From an uncultured Candidatus Thioglobus sp. (GTDB lineage Bacteria > Pseudomonadota > Gammaproteobacteria > PS1 > Pseudothioglobaceae), in NCBI GenBank assembly GCA_905614365.1, contig CAJQSO010000025.1:1-64000 (forward strand): a stretch of 64,000 nt of DNA, in the 5' to 3' direction. Made by a program: the position numbers and the translations under genes. Position 1 is the first letter of the stretch, and the number at the start of each line of letters is the position of its first letter. The notes under the pieces are model-generated. The model was given only the letters and a program-made list of their open reading frames with translations, was not told the DNA's origin and searched no databases. Below, in pieces: positions 20,001 to 29,849 of the stretch.

Positions 20001-20666
20001 TTATTCCATGCCAATTTTTAAAGCCACCGCACTTATAAATGGAGCAGATATGAGGCTAAAAATAAGAATAGAGCCTAAAAAATAGAGCTGCCCATTAATT
20101 GGAAGGTCGAATTGTGATTGAGAGACTGCACTTGTTGCAAAAATTAAAATAGGTATGTAAAGAGGAAGTATTAATAAAGATAATAACATTCCAGAGTTTT
20201 TTATACTAACTACTAACGAAGCGCCTATAGTCCCTATAAGGCTCAAACAAGGAGTGGCTAAACACAGTGTTAACATTAAAATATAAATGCTTTCAGAGTC
20301 TAAAAATAGGGCGACACCAAGTAAGGGTGAAATTAATATTATTGGAAGGCCACTAAGGATCCAGTGCGCAGTAGTCTTAGCAAGGAGTAATAATGGAAGG
20401 GAGTGATGCGAAATAACTATCTGCTCAAGAACGCCATTGTCATAGTCGTAGTGAAATAATGAGTTAAGTGATAAAAGCACCGAAAGCATTGTAATAACCC
20501 AAATAATACCAGGTGCTATATTCATTAATATCTCAGCATCTGGGCTTATAGCAATTGGAAATAAAGAAATAGAAATAACAAAAAACATTAGAGGATTAAG
20601 AAAGCTAGATGGATTTCTAAAGGCCATTTTTAAATCTCTTATCAAGGTTATTAAAAAGATATTCAA
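20001..20666 (-). CDS. ccmB: Heme exporter protein CcmB
   Basis: LITLIRDLKMAFRNPSSFLNPLMFFVISISLFPIAISP; FHYDYDNGVLEQIVIS; follows ccmA. Confidence 0.93.
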   Translation of the reverse strand: MNIFLITLIRDLKMAFRNPSSFLNPLMFFVISISLFPIAISPDAEILMNIAPGIIWVITMLSVLLSLNSLFHYDYDNGVLEQIVISHHSLPLLLLAKTTAHWILSGLPIILISPLLGVALFLDSESIYILMLTLCLATPCLSLIGTIGASLVVSIKNSGMLLSLLILPLYIPILIFATSAVSQSQFDLPINGQLYFLGSILIFSLISAPFISAVALKIGME

Positions 20667-21265
20667 AGAGAAATCTCCTTAAGATTTTTAATATTACAAT
20701 CTTGATGAGTTGTCAAGATACAGAGTCCACCAACTGCACAATGTTTTTCAATTTGATTTTCAATTATCTTAACTCCATTTGAATCTAATGCAGTGAAAGG
20801 TTCATCTAGAAGCCAAACTTTAGATTGACTAATAAAGAGAAGAGATAATGCTATCCTCCTTTTTTGACCTGCAGAGAGATTTCCAGCAAGCTCGTGTTCA
20901 TAATTTTTTAAACCAACCTCTTCTAAAGCAGTATGAAAATTTGGAGATATAATTTCTGTACTTAGATTTGTTAAATATTCTAGATTTTCGATGCAGCTAA
21001 GTTCTGAGCTTAAAGCCGCATAATGCCCAAGATAAAGAGTCTCTAGTTGATATTTTTCGCTATTAGATTTACTTTGTTCAAATACTATTGAGCCTAGTTC
21101 TGGAGTATTAAGCCCAGCAATTATTTTTAGCAATGAGGTTTTTCCTGATCCATTTTGACCAGAGATTCTTAGAACTTCACCAGAATTTAATTCAAAAGAC
21201 AAGTTTTCAAAGAGATGGTTATAGCCTCTTTGGCAGCTTAAGTTATTGACCGATAGCTTTGACAT
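20663..21265 (-). CDS. ccmA: Heme exporter ATP-binding protein CcmA
   Basis: ABC Walker A SGQNGSGKTSLLKIIAG, NLSAGQKRRIALS, WLLDEPFTALD; overlaps ccmB. Confidence 0.93.
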   Translation of the reverse strand: MSKLSVNNLSCQRGYNHLFENLSFELNSGEVLRISGQNGSGKTSLLKIIAGLNTPELGSIVFEQSKSNSEKYQLETLYLGHYAALSSELSCIENLEYLTNLSTEIISPNFHTALEEVGLKNYEHELAGNLSAGQKRRIALSLLFISQSKVWLLDEPFTALDSNGVKIIENQIEKHCAVGGLCILTTHQDCNIKNLKEISL

Positions 21266-21346
21266 GCCATTATTTTAGTTGATAAGTCGAATAAAGGCGA
21301 TATATTCGAAGTAGCTTGTGCCTGAATTTAAAGGCACATTTTTTTG

Positions 21347-21793
21347 TTAAATAGGGTTTATTAATTCTTCTAGGCCACTCTTGTCAATCTCAGATAAAAG
21401 ATTACCAGAAAATATAAGCCTTAAGCGGTATCTAATTTCTATTTCACCATCAATTGTTGAATGATTAATATAATCCCATTGATATTGATGAAAAGGATCA
21501 ATAATACTTGGCGAGCCAATCAAGTTCATTACAGAATCCTTTGACATCCCTAATTCAAGCTGATTAACTTCTTTAATATCTAAAATTATTCCTTGCATAA
21601 TTGTGGGTTTGTATACGTCAATTGAGGGCATCTTAGGCTTAGCCCAGTTTGGCAGCGATAACGTAGGCATTTTTGGTAAATCAGGCATCGAAAACTTTGG
21701 TAATTTAGGAAGATCAGGCGCCTTAGGAAGAGAGTTTGTACACCCAGTCAATATAAGACAGCCAAGTAGAATAAAAGTTAATCTCTTCATCAT
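21347..21793 (-). CDS. bamE: Outer membrane assembly lipoprotein BamE (SmpA/OmlA) with a Pro-rich N-terminal linker
   Basis: Lipobox LTGC; YKPTIMQGIILDIKEVNQLELGMSKDSVMNLIGSPSIIDPFHQYQWDYI; divergent from fur. Confidence 0.9.
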   Translation of the reverse strand: MMKRLTFILLGCLILTGCTNSLPKAPDLPKLPKFSMPDLPKMPTLSLPNWAKPKMPSIDVYKPTIMQGIILDIKEVNQLELGMSKDSVMNLIGSPSIIDPFHQYQWDYINHSTIDGEIEIRYRLRLIFSGNLLSEIDKSGLEELINPI

Positions 21794-21843
21794 TAGTTAA
21801 AACATATAAAATATAAATTAGATTTTACCTTAAGGATTTTTAA

Positions 21844-22251
21844 ATGGATGCAGAAGATTTAAAAAGTGCTGGTCTTAAAGTTACTCTTCCAAGGCTAAAG
21901 ATTTTAGAAGTTTTGGAGAAATCACCAAATCACCATTTGAGTGCTGAGGATATCTATAGGAGCCTCATTGAACAAAACGAAGAGGTTGGTGTTGCAACAA
22001 TTTATCGCGTTTTATCTCAATTTGAAGAGTCAGGGATTGTTCAAAAATTAAACTTTGAAAATAACCAGGCTGTCTATGAGTTATGTGGGTTAGAACATCA
22101 TGATCATCTCGTATGCGTAAAGTGTAATAAGATTATTGAATTTCAAGATGACGTTATTGAGAAGCATCAACTTCAAATTGCAAAAAAACATGGCTTTGAA
22201 TTAACTGATCACTCTCTTTATCTTTATGGGTTATGCAAGGACTGTCATTAA
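21844..22251 (+). CDS. fur: Ferric uptake regulator
   Basis: LKSAGLKVTLPRLKILEVLE, HLSAEDIYRSL, GVATIYRVLSQFEESGIV, HHDHLVCVKC. Confidence 0.95.
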   Translation: MDAEDLKSAGLKVTLPRLKILEVLEKSPNHHLSAEDIYRSLIEQNEEVGVATIYRVLSQFEESGIVQKLNFENNQAVYELCGLEHHDHLVCVKCNKIIEFQDDVIEKHQLQIAKKHGFELTDHSLYLYGLCKDCH

Positions 22252-22274
22252 GTTTTTTTAGGGCTATATAAATT

Positions 22275-23063
22275 ATGGATGATTTTATTTATAGGGCTCT
22301 AATTGCTTCAATTGGTGTATCAATAATCGCAGGCTCTCTAGGTTGTTTTGTTATCTGGAAGCGTCTTTCTTATTTCTCTGACTCTATTTCACATAGTGCC
22401 CTTTTAGGGGTTGCTCTAGGACTTGCAACTGGAGTGGGCATTAATTTTGGCTTAGTTATTGTTGGAGGGCTGTTTGCAACTCTGATTGTTTTCTTGCAGC
22501 AAAAAGATTTTTGGTCTAGTGATGCCGTATTAGGTATCTTCTCACATATTTCGCTCTCTCTAGGTATTGTCGTTTTAGGTTTTATTGGAGATCAAAATAC
22601 AGATTATTTTTCTTATCTTTTTGGAGATATATTATCCATAACCCCTAAAGATATCTATTGGATATTTTCAGTTATGGCTGTTGTTATTTTTGTTTTATTT
22701 GTCAATTGGAAAAAATTATTACTACTAACACTTAATGAAGAGTTGGCCAAAGCTGAAGGCGTTAATAAAATTTTTTATGAGCTGCTTTTTATGTTTTTAA
22801 TAGCGCTGGCAGTATCTGTTTCGGTCCAAATTGTGGGCGTTTTGTTGATTACTTCTCTACTAATTATTCCACCTGCAATAGCTCGCGTTTTTTCAAATTC
22901 GCCTATATCAATGATCTTTAGCTCAATGATAATATCAATTATTTCTGTTTTATTAGGGCTCTACTCTTCAATTGTATTTGATCTAGCAACTGGTCCAGCA
23001 ATAGTTATTACTTTAGGGTTTTTCTTTTTAATTGCTCAGTTTCTTCCAAGCAGAAACAGTTAA
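22275..23063 (+). CDS. znuB: Zinc ABC transporter permease ZnuB-like
   Basis: ABC-3 family permease; [27 protein letters not shown]. Confidence 0.88.
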   Translation: MDDFIYRALIASIGVSIIAGSLGCFVIWKRLSYFSDSISHSALLGVALGLATGVGINFGLVIVGGLFATLIVFLQQKDFWSSDAVLGIFSHISLSLGIVVLGFIGDQNTDYFSYLFGDILSITPKDIYWIFSVMAVVIFVLFVNWKKLLLLTLNEELAKAEGVNKIFYELLFMFLIALAVSVSVQIVGVLLITSLLIIPPAIARVFSNSPISMIFSSMIISIISVLLGLYSSIVFDLATGPAIVITLGFFFLIAQFLPSRNS

Positions 23064-24148
23064 AGGGATTCGTTGAGTGCGGTTAATTGATTAGTTTGCT
23101 GTTCAATTACTAGTGGGTCAATAATCGCCTCTAAATCTCCCTCCATGACTTCACTTAACTTGTAAAGGGTTAAATTAATCCTATGGTCAGTAACTCTTCC
23201 TTGAGGGTAATTATAAGTTCTGATTCTTTGTGAGCGATCACCACTTCCAACTAGTTCTTTTCTTTGAGAGGCCTGCTCTTTTTGTTGTTCTTGCTGTTGA
23301 GCATCTAAAATTCTGGATGCTAGAACTGACATAGCTTGAGCCTTATTTTTATGTTGGGACCGACCATCCTGGCATTCTACAACGGTTCCAGTAGGGATAT
23401 GAGTAACACGAACGGCAGAGTCAGTTTTGTTGACATGCTGACCTCCAGCTCCAGAAGCTCTAAAGGTATCAACTCTCACATCATTCATATTGATATTAAC
23501 TTCTTCAATGCTAGACACTTCCGGCATTACCGCTACAGTACAAGCAGATGTATGAACTCTACCTTGTGACTCGGTTTCAGGAACCCTTTGAACGCGATGA
23601 GCGCCAGATTCAAATTTAAGTTTTGAGTAGACATTTGTACCACTTATTCGAGCAATGATCTCTTTAAACCCGCCATGCTCGCCTAAATTGGAGCTTAAGA
23701 TTTCAAGCTGCCATTTGGATTTTTCTACATATCGAGTATACATTCTATATAGATCGCCTGAAAAAATACTTGCCTCATCTCCACCTGTTCCTGCTCGAAT
23801 TTCAATAATAATATTTCGTGAGTCGTTCGGATCTTTTGGAAGAAGTGATTTCTTAAGGTCTAATTCTAGTTGTTCTAAAATTTTTCCACCTGAGGCAATT
23901 TCCTCTTCGGCCATTTCTTTAATATCTTGATCATCTTCTTTGAGAAGTACTTCTGCAGCATCAATATCACCAATAACTGATAAATATTTAACGTACTTGT
24001 CATTTATTGGACTTAATTGAGAGTGCTCTATTGAAAGTTCTCTAAATTTATTTTGATCAGAGGCAATAGATTGATCCGAGAGCATCGCATTGATTTCTTC
24101 AAGGCGCATGGATAATTGCTCTAATTTAGTAAGAATTGATTGATTCAT
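23060..24148 (-). CDS. prfA: Peptide chain release factor 1
   Basis: [54 protein letters not shown]. Confidence 0.98.
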   Translation of the reverse strand: MNQSILTKLEQLSMRLEEINAMLSDQSIASDQNKFRELSIEHSQLSPINDKYVKYLSVIGDIDAAEVLLKEDDQDIKEMAEEEIASGGKILEQLELDLKKSLLPKDPNDSRNIIIEIRAGTGGDEASIFSGDLYRMYTRYVEKSKWQLEILSSNLGEHGGFKEIIARISGTNVYSKLKFESGAHRVQRVPETESQGRVHTSACTVAVMPEVSSIEEVNINMNDVRVDTFRASGAGGQHVNKTDSAVRVTHIPTGTVVECQDGRSQHKNKAQAMSVLASRILDAQQQEQQKEQASQRKELVGSGDRSQRIRTYNYPQGRVTDHRINLTLYKLSEVMEGDLEAIIDPLVIEQQTNQLTALNESL

Positions 24149-25416
24149 TAGTTGTCGATCTTAGAGGGCTTTGTTATATCTTTTTTGACTATTTCTTGAG
24201 AATCAGTTTTAAGACTGTTAGGTTTTTTTAAATTCTCTAAAGTTTTATGTAGTAATTTGTTAGTAAGTTTATCTGCTAGTTCCTCTACTACTAGGTCAGG
24301 ATTTGAGCCTGATTTAAGCTTTCTTAAGGCAATTTGTAATAGCTCATCCTTAAGCAAATTTGATTGTCTTCTATGATTTTTTATTAACTCTTCATTAGGA
24401 ATATTATTTGCCCATTCGATAAAATCAACACTTTTATCATTAATTATCTTCTTAGCAATAACTTTTTCTTTAAGTCTTTCTTCTAAATTACTATTAGCAA
24501 TTTGCTGTAAATCATCCACACTATAAAGAAATACATCTTCTAATTGATTCGCCTCTGGCTCAATATCTCTAGGAATGGCTAGATCAATAAGTAGCATTGG
24601 CTTATGCTTTCTTTGATGAAGAACTGTTTCAATCAAACCTTTTCCAATAATTGGAATGGGCGCTGATGTAGAGGAAATAACTATGTCTGCCCTATGAAGA
24701 TTTTCAGACAGACTTTTTAATGAAATTGCCTCTGCGTTATGCTTAATTGCAATTGGCTGAGCATTTTCTATAGTTCTGTTTGCAAAAATCATATTCTTTA
24801 CCCCTCTTTTACTAAGATGCTGAGCACTAAGTTCAATCATCTCTCCCGCGCCAATAAGCAAAACCGTTTGAACTGATAGATTTGTAAATATTTTTTCACT
24901 TAGCTTGACTGCGCAATAAGCAACTGAGACTGGTGAGGAGCCTATGCTTGTATCGGTTCGAACTTTTTTTGCAGTTTTAAAGACATGTTGAAATAGTTTT
25001 TCTAAAATTTTATCTAAAGCGCTTTCATTTTTTGAGAGCTGATAAGCGTCTTTTAGCTGTCCAAAAATTTGAGGTTCCCCTAAAACTAAAGATTCTAGGC
25101 CACAAGCAACATTGCATATGTGCTGAACAGCTTCATTTTCTTCATAATAAGAAACATACTCAATTAAAGAGTGATGATCAACACCATGACTAGATGCTAT
25201 AAATTTTATTAAAATATCACGGATATTATTTGAATCATGGGAGACATAAATTTCTGACCTGTTACAGGTAGAAAATATAACGCAGCCTTTAATTTCTTTA
25301 AGTGACAGTAGTGCAGAAATAGCGGGCGCAAGTTCACCTTGAGCAAAGGCTACTTTTTCCCTAATTGCGACTGGGGCTATCTGATGGTTTACACTCAGTA
25401 TTGCAATATTCGACAT
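24148..25416 (-). CDS. hemA: Glutamyl-tRNA reductase
   Basis: [45 protein letters not shown]. Confidence 0.97.
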   Translation of the reverse strand: MSNIAILSVNHQIAPVAIREKVAFAQGELAPAISALLSLKEIKGCVIFSTCNRSEIYVSHDSNNIRDILIKFIASSHGVDHHSLIEYVSYYEENEAVQHICNVACGLESLVLGEPQIFGQLKDAYQLSKNESALDKILEKLFQHVFKTAKKVRTDTSIGSSPVSVAYCAVKLSEKIFTNLSVQTVLLIGAGEMIELSAQHLSKRGVKNMIFANRTIENAQPIAIKHNAEAISLKSLSENLHRADIVISSTSAPIPIIGKGLIETVLHQRKHKPMLLIDLAIPRDIEPEANQLEDVFLYSVDDLQQIANSNLEERLKEKVIAKKIINDKSVDFIEWANNIPNEELIKNHRRQSNLLKDELLQIALRKLKSGSNPDLVVEELADKLTNKLLHKTLENLKKPNSLKTDSQEIVKKDITKPSKIDN

Positions 25417-25581
25417 TTAAAAAAACGAAAATAATTTAATCTATTAATTATACATTGTCTATTCAATTCCATCAAAAGATAAAGCTGTTAAAGATAAAGC
25501 GATAGTTTTATATAATTAATAAATCTAACTATCTATTGGTCTAAAATAAAGATCATAAATTAAAAAATAAAATTATTAAAG

Positions 25582-26610
25582 ATGATTGAAGAGGACAGTC
25601 TAGTTGGCGGAGAAAGTCAAAATAATGAGGATCTAAAAGTTACCTCAGTTAGGCCCAATTCATTTGCAGATTATATTGGTCAAGAAGACGTCAAATCACA
25701 AATGACTTTATTTATTCAGGCAGCAAAATCACGTTCAGATGTTCTTGATCATTGTTTGATTTATGGACCTCCAGGATTAGGTAAGACAACTCTTGCCAAT
25801 GTCATTGCTAACCAAATGGGTGCGGGAATTAAACAAACATCTGGTCCTGTGCTGGAGCGCTCTGGAGATTTAGCTGCAATACTTACAAAACTTGAACCAT
25901 TTGATATTCTTTTTATAGATGAAATTCACAGGCTTAACCCAGTTGTTGAGGAAATTCTTTATCCTGCGTTAGAGGATTTTAAGCTTGATATTTTAGTAGG
26001 AGAGGGCGTTGCTGCTCACTCAGTCCAGCTTGAGCTGCCTCCATTCACTCTAATTGGAGCTACTACTAGGGCAGGAATGCTTACTTCTCCTCTTAGAGAT
26101 AGATTTGGAATAGTTCATCGTTTGACTTTTTATAATGTTCAAGAGCTGCAAGAGATAGTAGAAAGGTCTGCTGCAATTTTAAATATTGAAATAGAAGGGC
26201 AAGGCTCAGCGGAAATTGCAAAGCGCTCAAGAGGAACACCTAGAATAGCTAACCGTCTTTTAAGAAGAGTTCGTGATTTTGCAGACGTAAAAACAAATGG
26301 AATAATAAATATACAAATTGCAAAAGAAGCTCTTGAAACGTTAAAAGTTGATGAGGCAGGACTTGAACAGCTCGATCGAGATTATCTTAGCTTAATTATT
26401 ACTAAGTTTTCAGCGGGGCCTGTAGGGCTAGATACTTTAGCTACTGCACTTGGTGAAGAGCGGTCAACCTTAGAGGATATGATTGAGCCTTACCTTCTTC
26501 AGCAGGGTTTTATAATGAGGACGCCGCGTGGAAGAATTGCGACAGACCTTGCTTTTTCTCATTTAGGAGAGGCTCGTATTAGTCATACTCAAGACTTGTA
26601 TGGTAAATGA
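25582..26610 (+). CDS. ruvB: Holliday junction DNA helicase RuvB
   Basis: [63 protein letters not shown]. Confidence 0.98.
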   Translation: MIEEDSLVGGESQNNEDLKVTSVRPNSFADYIGQEDVKSQMTLFIQAAKSRSDVLDHCLIYGPPGLGKTTLANVIANQMGAGIKQTSGPVLERSGDLAAILTKLEPFDILFIDEIHRLNPVVEEILYPALEDFKLDILVGEGVAAHSVQLELPPFTLIGATTRAGMLTSPLRDRFGIVHRLTFYNVQELQEIVERSAAILNIEIEGQGSAEIAKRSRGTPRIANRLLRRVRDFADVKTNGIINIQIAKEALETLKVDEAGLEQLDRDYLSLIITKFSAGPVGLDTLATALGEERSTLEDMIEPYLLQQGFIMRTPRGRIATDLAFSHLGEARISHTQDLYGK

Positions 26611-27011
26611 GTAGTCTGACTGTTAGAGTCTATTATGAAGATACAGATGCTGGTGGTGTTGTTTATTACGCTAATTATTTAAAGTATATTGAAAGGGGTA
26701 GGACTGAGTATCTTCGTGAGCTTGGTTTTGAACTAGCTACTATTGCAAATGAGACTAGGATTGTCTTTGTTGTTAAGTCTGTGAAGGCAGATTATTTATT
26801 ACCCGCTTTCCTGGATGACACTATTGAAGTTCAAACTAGTATTGAATTAGTTAAGCATGCGAGCTTAATTTTTGCTCAGAAAATAACGAATAAAGAGAAA
26901 AATACGGTATTATTTAATGCTGAAGTAAAGGTAGTTTCTGTATTAAAAAATAATTTAAAACCTTGTGCTTTTCCGCAAGAAATCTTGGAGAAACTAAATG
27001 GAAGAAAATAG
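26607..27011 (+). CDS. ybgC: Tol-Pal associated acyl-CoA thioesterase YbgC
   Basis: [36 protein letters not shown]. Confidence 0.95.
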   Translation: MSSLTVRVYYEDTDAGGVVYYANYLKYIERGRTEYLRELGFELATIANETRIVFVVKSVKADYLLPAFLDDTIEVQTSIELVKHASLIFAQKITNKEKNTVLFNAEVKVVSVLKNNLKPCAFPQEILEKLNGRK

Positions 27012-27669
27012 CTTATCAATTGTCGGTCTGATATTTAGCGCTGGACTCGTTGTTCAGTTAGTTATGATTATATTGGTCTTGATGTCAATTTACTCTTGGA
27101 CTGTAATTATGTCTAAGAAAAAGATTTTGATGGATGCATCCAATGATATTGAAAACTTTCACCAAGAATTCGAAAGAGAAAGTGATCTATCTGTTTTATA
27201 TAAAAATTTACCTCCTTTAGCTTCTGATTGGACGGCAATGGAAGATATTTTAGGTTCTGGTTACAAAGAGTTTACTTATAGTAAATCGACTTCTAGCCAA
27301 TTACGTATTATGAACTCTGAAAGAGCTTACAGATCAATGAACACCTCTGCAAGTAATGAAATTGACCGACTTGACTCAAGCCTGTCTATTCTTGCAATGA
27401 TTGCATCATCAAGTCCTTATATTGGTCTTTTTGGGACAGTTTGGGGAATTATGCATTCATTTATTGGTCTTGCGTCAGTTAAGCAGGCAACAATAGCAAT
27501 TGTCGCACCTGGTATTGCGGAAGCTCTTATTGCTACAGCTTTTGGACTTTTTGCGGCAATACCTGCAACTATTGCTTACAACAGATTAGTTTCGCATGTT
27601 GAAGAAATTGGTAATAAATACACCGCATTTGTAGAAGAGATTTTTGTAATCCTACAGAGACAAAAATGA
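26998..27669 (+). CDS. tolQ: TolQ
   Basis: ExbB/TolQ family; IASSSPYIGLFGTVWGIMHSFIGLA, GIAEALIATAFGLFAAIPATIAYNR. Confidence 0.95.
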   Translation: MEENSLSIVGLIFSAGLVVQLVMIILVLMSIYSWTVIMSKKKILMDASNDIENFHQEFERESDLSVLYKNLPPLASDWTAMEDILGSGYKEFTYSKSTSSQLRIMNSERAYRSMNTSASNEIDRLDSSLSILAMIASSSPYIGLFGTVWGIMHSFIGLASVKQATIAIVAPGIAEALIATAFGLFAAIPATIAYNRLVSHVEEIGNKYTAFVEEIFVILQRQK

Positions 27670-28118
27670 TAGAACTGCCAAGGCGTTCAAGGCCTGATAT
27701 CCATGCAGATATCAATATTGTTCCCTATATTGATGTCATGCTGGTCCTTTTGGTTATCTTTATGATGACAACACCTATTATTGAGCAAGGCGTTGAAGTT
27801 GATTTGCCAAGTGCGCCTGCAGGTGTTGTTGATTATCAAGACCAACAGCCATCAATCATTTCAGTTGATGTAGATGGGAACTACTTTATAAATCCAATGA
27901 CCAGTCCTGGAATGGATGCGATTGAAGATCTGGAGCCAGTGTCCTTAAATGTAGCTATAAACCAAATTCTTGCTCGAAAAGAGATTTATCCTGATATGCA
28001 GGTTTTTGTTAGGGGTGATAAAAAAGTTGCTTATGAAAAAGTTATTGAAATTATTGCTGTATTAAAACAGTATGGCAAGATTGATAAGGTCGGTTTTATG
28101 ACCGAAAACCCGAATTAA
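27666..28118 (+). CDS. tolR: TolR
   Basis: ADINIVPYIDVMLVLLVIFMMTTPIIEQGVEVDLPSA. Confidence 0.95.
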   Translation: MIELPRRSRPDIHADINIVPYIDVMLVLLVIFMMTTPIIEQGVEVDLPSAPAGVVDYQDQQPSIISVDVDGNYFINPMTSPGMDAIEDLEPVSLNVAINQILARKEIYPDMQVFVRGDKKVAYEKVIEIIAVLKQYGKIDKVGFMTENPN

Positions 28119-28131
28119 TTGAATTCTAATT

Positions 28132-29835
28132 ATGAATTTTTTAAAAAAAATTACTCAGTTTTTTAGTGACTTATTATCTAAAAAAGAAGATTTAACGTCA
28201 AATGAAAAAGATAAAAGTAAGTCAGCAGATCTAGCAGAAGATAAAACCTCTAGGTTTAAAAATTTCATTACTAAAGCTTCAAGTTCAATATATAAATACC
28301 TAAAAAAATTCGTCTTATTTCTATTAGGTCTCATAAATACAATGATGCGGCCAATGATTAAGATATCTAAAAAACATCCAATCGCTTTTTGGGCTGCAGT
28401 TATTTTGCACGCCTCACTTCTGTTTGGATTACTTTACGCGAATGTTGAGCGCTGGAGTCCTCCAGAGCAAAATTCCAGTATCTTGCCTTCTGCCCCAGTT
28501 CAAGCAGTGATGATTGATATGGAAATAATTGAAGCAGAGCAAGATCGGTTAAAAGATGTTGAGAAACAAAAGCTACAAAAGCTTAAAAACGAAGAAAAGA
28601 GATCTAAGACTGCTCAAAAAGATCAAAAAGTTGCAGAGCAGGAGGCTTTAAAGGCAAAAGCTAAAAAAATTATGGCAGAACTTCAGCGTAAATCAGAAGA
28701 GGCTAAAACTAAAGAGGCAGAAATATTAGCGAGTAAGGCTAATGAAATAATTGCAGACGCTGAAACAAAGACAAAAATTGAGCAGGCTAAGGCTAATGAA
28801 ATAATTGCAGATGCTGAAACAAAGACAAAAATTGAGCAGGATAAGGCAAAAAAAGCTGAAGTTAAGCGAATGGCTGAAGAGGCAAAGACCAAAGAGGCTG
28901 AGATTCTTGTTGAGGCAGCTGCTAAAAAAATTGAACTTGCTGAAGCAAAACGTAAGAAAGAAGAAGTTAAAACAAAACTTGCTGAAATAAAACGAAAAGC
29001 GGAAGAGGCTAAAACTCAAGAAGCAGAAATTTTAGCAAAAGAAGCAACTGCAATTGTAAAAGAGGCTGAAGCAAAGACTAAAGCTGAAGAACTTAAAACA
29101 AAAGAGGCTGAAGCAAAGACTAAAGCTGAAGAAATCAAAGCTAAAGAGGCAGTTAAAAAGGCTGTATTATTAGCCCAAGAAACAGCTAGAGATGCTGAAA
29201 TACTTGCAAAAGAAGTTGACAAGCAAGTTAAGAAGGCAGAAGCAAAACGTATAGCTGAAGAGCTAAAATTAAAAGAAGCTGAGGCAAAACGAATTGCATT
29301 AGAAATTGAAATTAAAGAAGCTGAAGTTAAGCAAAGTGCTGCAGAGGCTAAAACTAAAGAAGCTGAGTTGCTTGTTAAAGAAGCTTCCAAGCAGTTAGAG
29401 CAAGATCAGCAAAATAAGGATTTACTGGAGTTAGATATAGCAGCACTTAAAGAGGCTGAAGCTGAAATTCAATATAGGCAACTGCTTGCTAGAGAAGTTC
29501 AAGATGAGCAAGATACAGCAAGATCTTTAATTATTGAGGATCAACTGAATACCCTGCAGAATGCTTATATAAATAACATAGCAGCTAGAGTTAAAACCTT
29601 TTGGAGATATCAGTCAGCTGAAGATGATTGGACAGCTGAAGTTTACGTTGTTCAAGATAGAGACGGAAATGTTAAGGCTGTAGACGTTAAAAATGCAAAT
29701 GTTGGTAATAGCTCTCTTGGCAAATCATTCAAAGATTCAATTGAAAGAGCTGTAAATAAAGCTTCACCTCTTCCTGGGGCTCCTGATGAGGCTGTCTTTG
29801 ACAAAGAGTTATACTTTATATTTAGTGTAAATTAA
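28132..29835 (+). CDS. tolA: TolA with long coiled-coil and extended N-terminus
   Basis: TM segment, long Ala/Lys/Glu coiled coil, C-terminal NNIAARVKTFWRYQSAEDDWTAEVYVVQDRDGNVKAVDVKNANVGNSSLGKSFKDSIERAVNKASPLP; follows tolR. Confidence 0.92.
   Translation: MNFLKKITQFFSDLLSKKEDLTSNEKDKSKSADLAEDKTSRFKNFITKASSSIYKYLKKFVLFLLGLINTMMRPMIKISKKHPIAFWAAVILHASLLFGLLYANVERWSPPEQNSSILPSAPVQAVMIDMEIIEAEQDRLKDVEKQKLQKLKNEEKRSKTAQKDQKVAEQEALKAKAKKIMAELQRKSEEAKTKEAEILASKANEIIADAETKTKIEQAKANEIIADAETKTKIEQDKAKKAEVKRMAEEAKTKEAEILVEAAAKKIELAEAKRKKEEVKTKLAEIKRKAEEAKTQEAEILAKEATAIVKEAEAKTKAEELKTKEAEAKTKAEEIKAKEAVKKAVLLAQETARDAEILAKEVDKQVKKAEAKRIAEELKLKEAEAKRIALEIEIKEAEVKQSAAEAKTKEAELLVKEASKQLEQDQQNKDLLELDIAALKEAEAEIQYRQLLAREVQDEQDTARSLIIEDQLNTLQNAYINNIAARVKTFWRYQSAEDDWTAEVYVVQDRDGNVKAVDVKNANVGNSSLGKSFKDSIERAVNKASPLPGAPDEAVFDKELYFIFSVN
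28735..28842 (+). repeat. 54-bp tandem duplication within tolA (2 copies, about 2 differences)
   Basis: aaggctaatgaaataattgcaga(c/t)gctgaaacaaagacaaaaattgagcagg(c/a)t repeated head to tail; encodes KANEIIADAETKTKIEQ(A/D) twice. Confidence 0.9.
29062..29145 (+). repeat. 42-bp tandem duplication within tolA (2 copies)
   Basis: gaggctgaagcaaagactaaagctgaagaa... x2; encodes EAEAKTKAEELKTK EAEAKTKAEEIKAK. Confidence 0.85.
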
Positions 29836-29849
29836 TCTAAATACTGAAT

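Noticed and set aside
28683-29390. Minus-strand ORFs (69, 97 and 124 aa; e.g. MEASLTSNSASLVLASAALC...)
   Set aside because: Antisense reading of the low-complexity tolA coiled-coil DNA; Ser/Ala/Phe-rich artefacts with no independent support.
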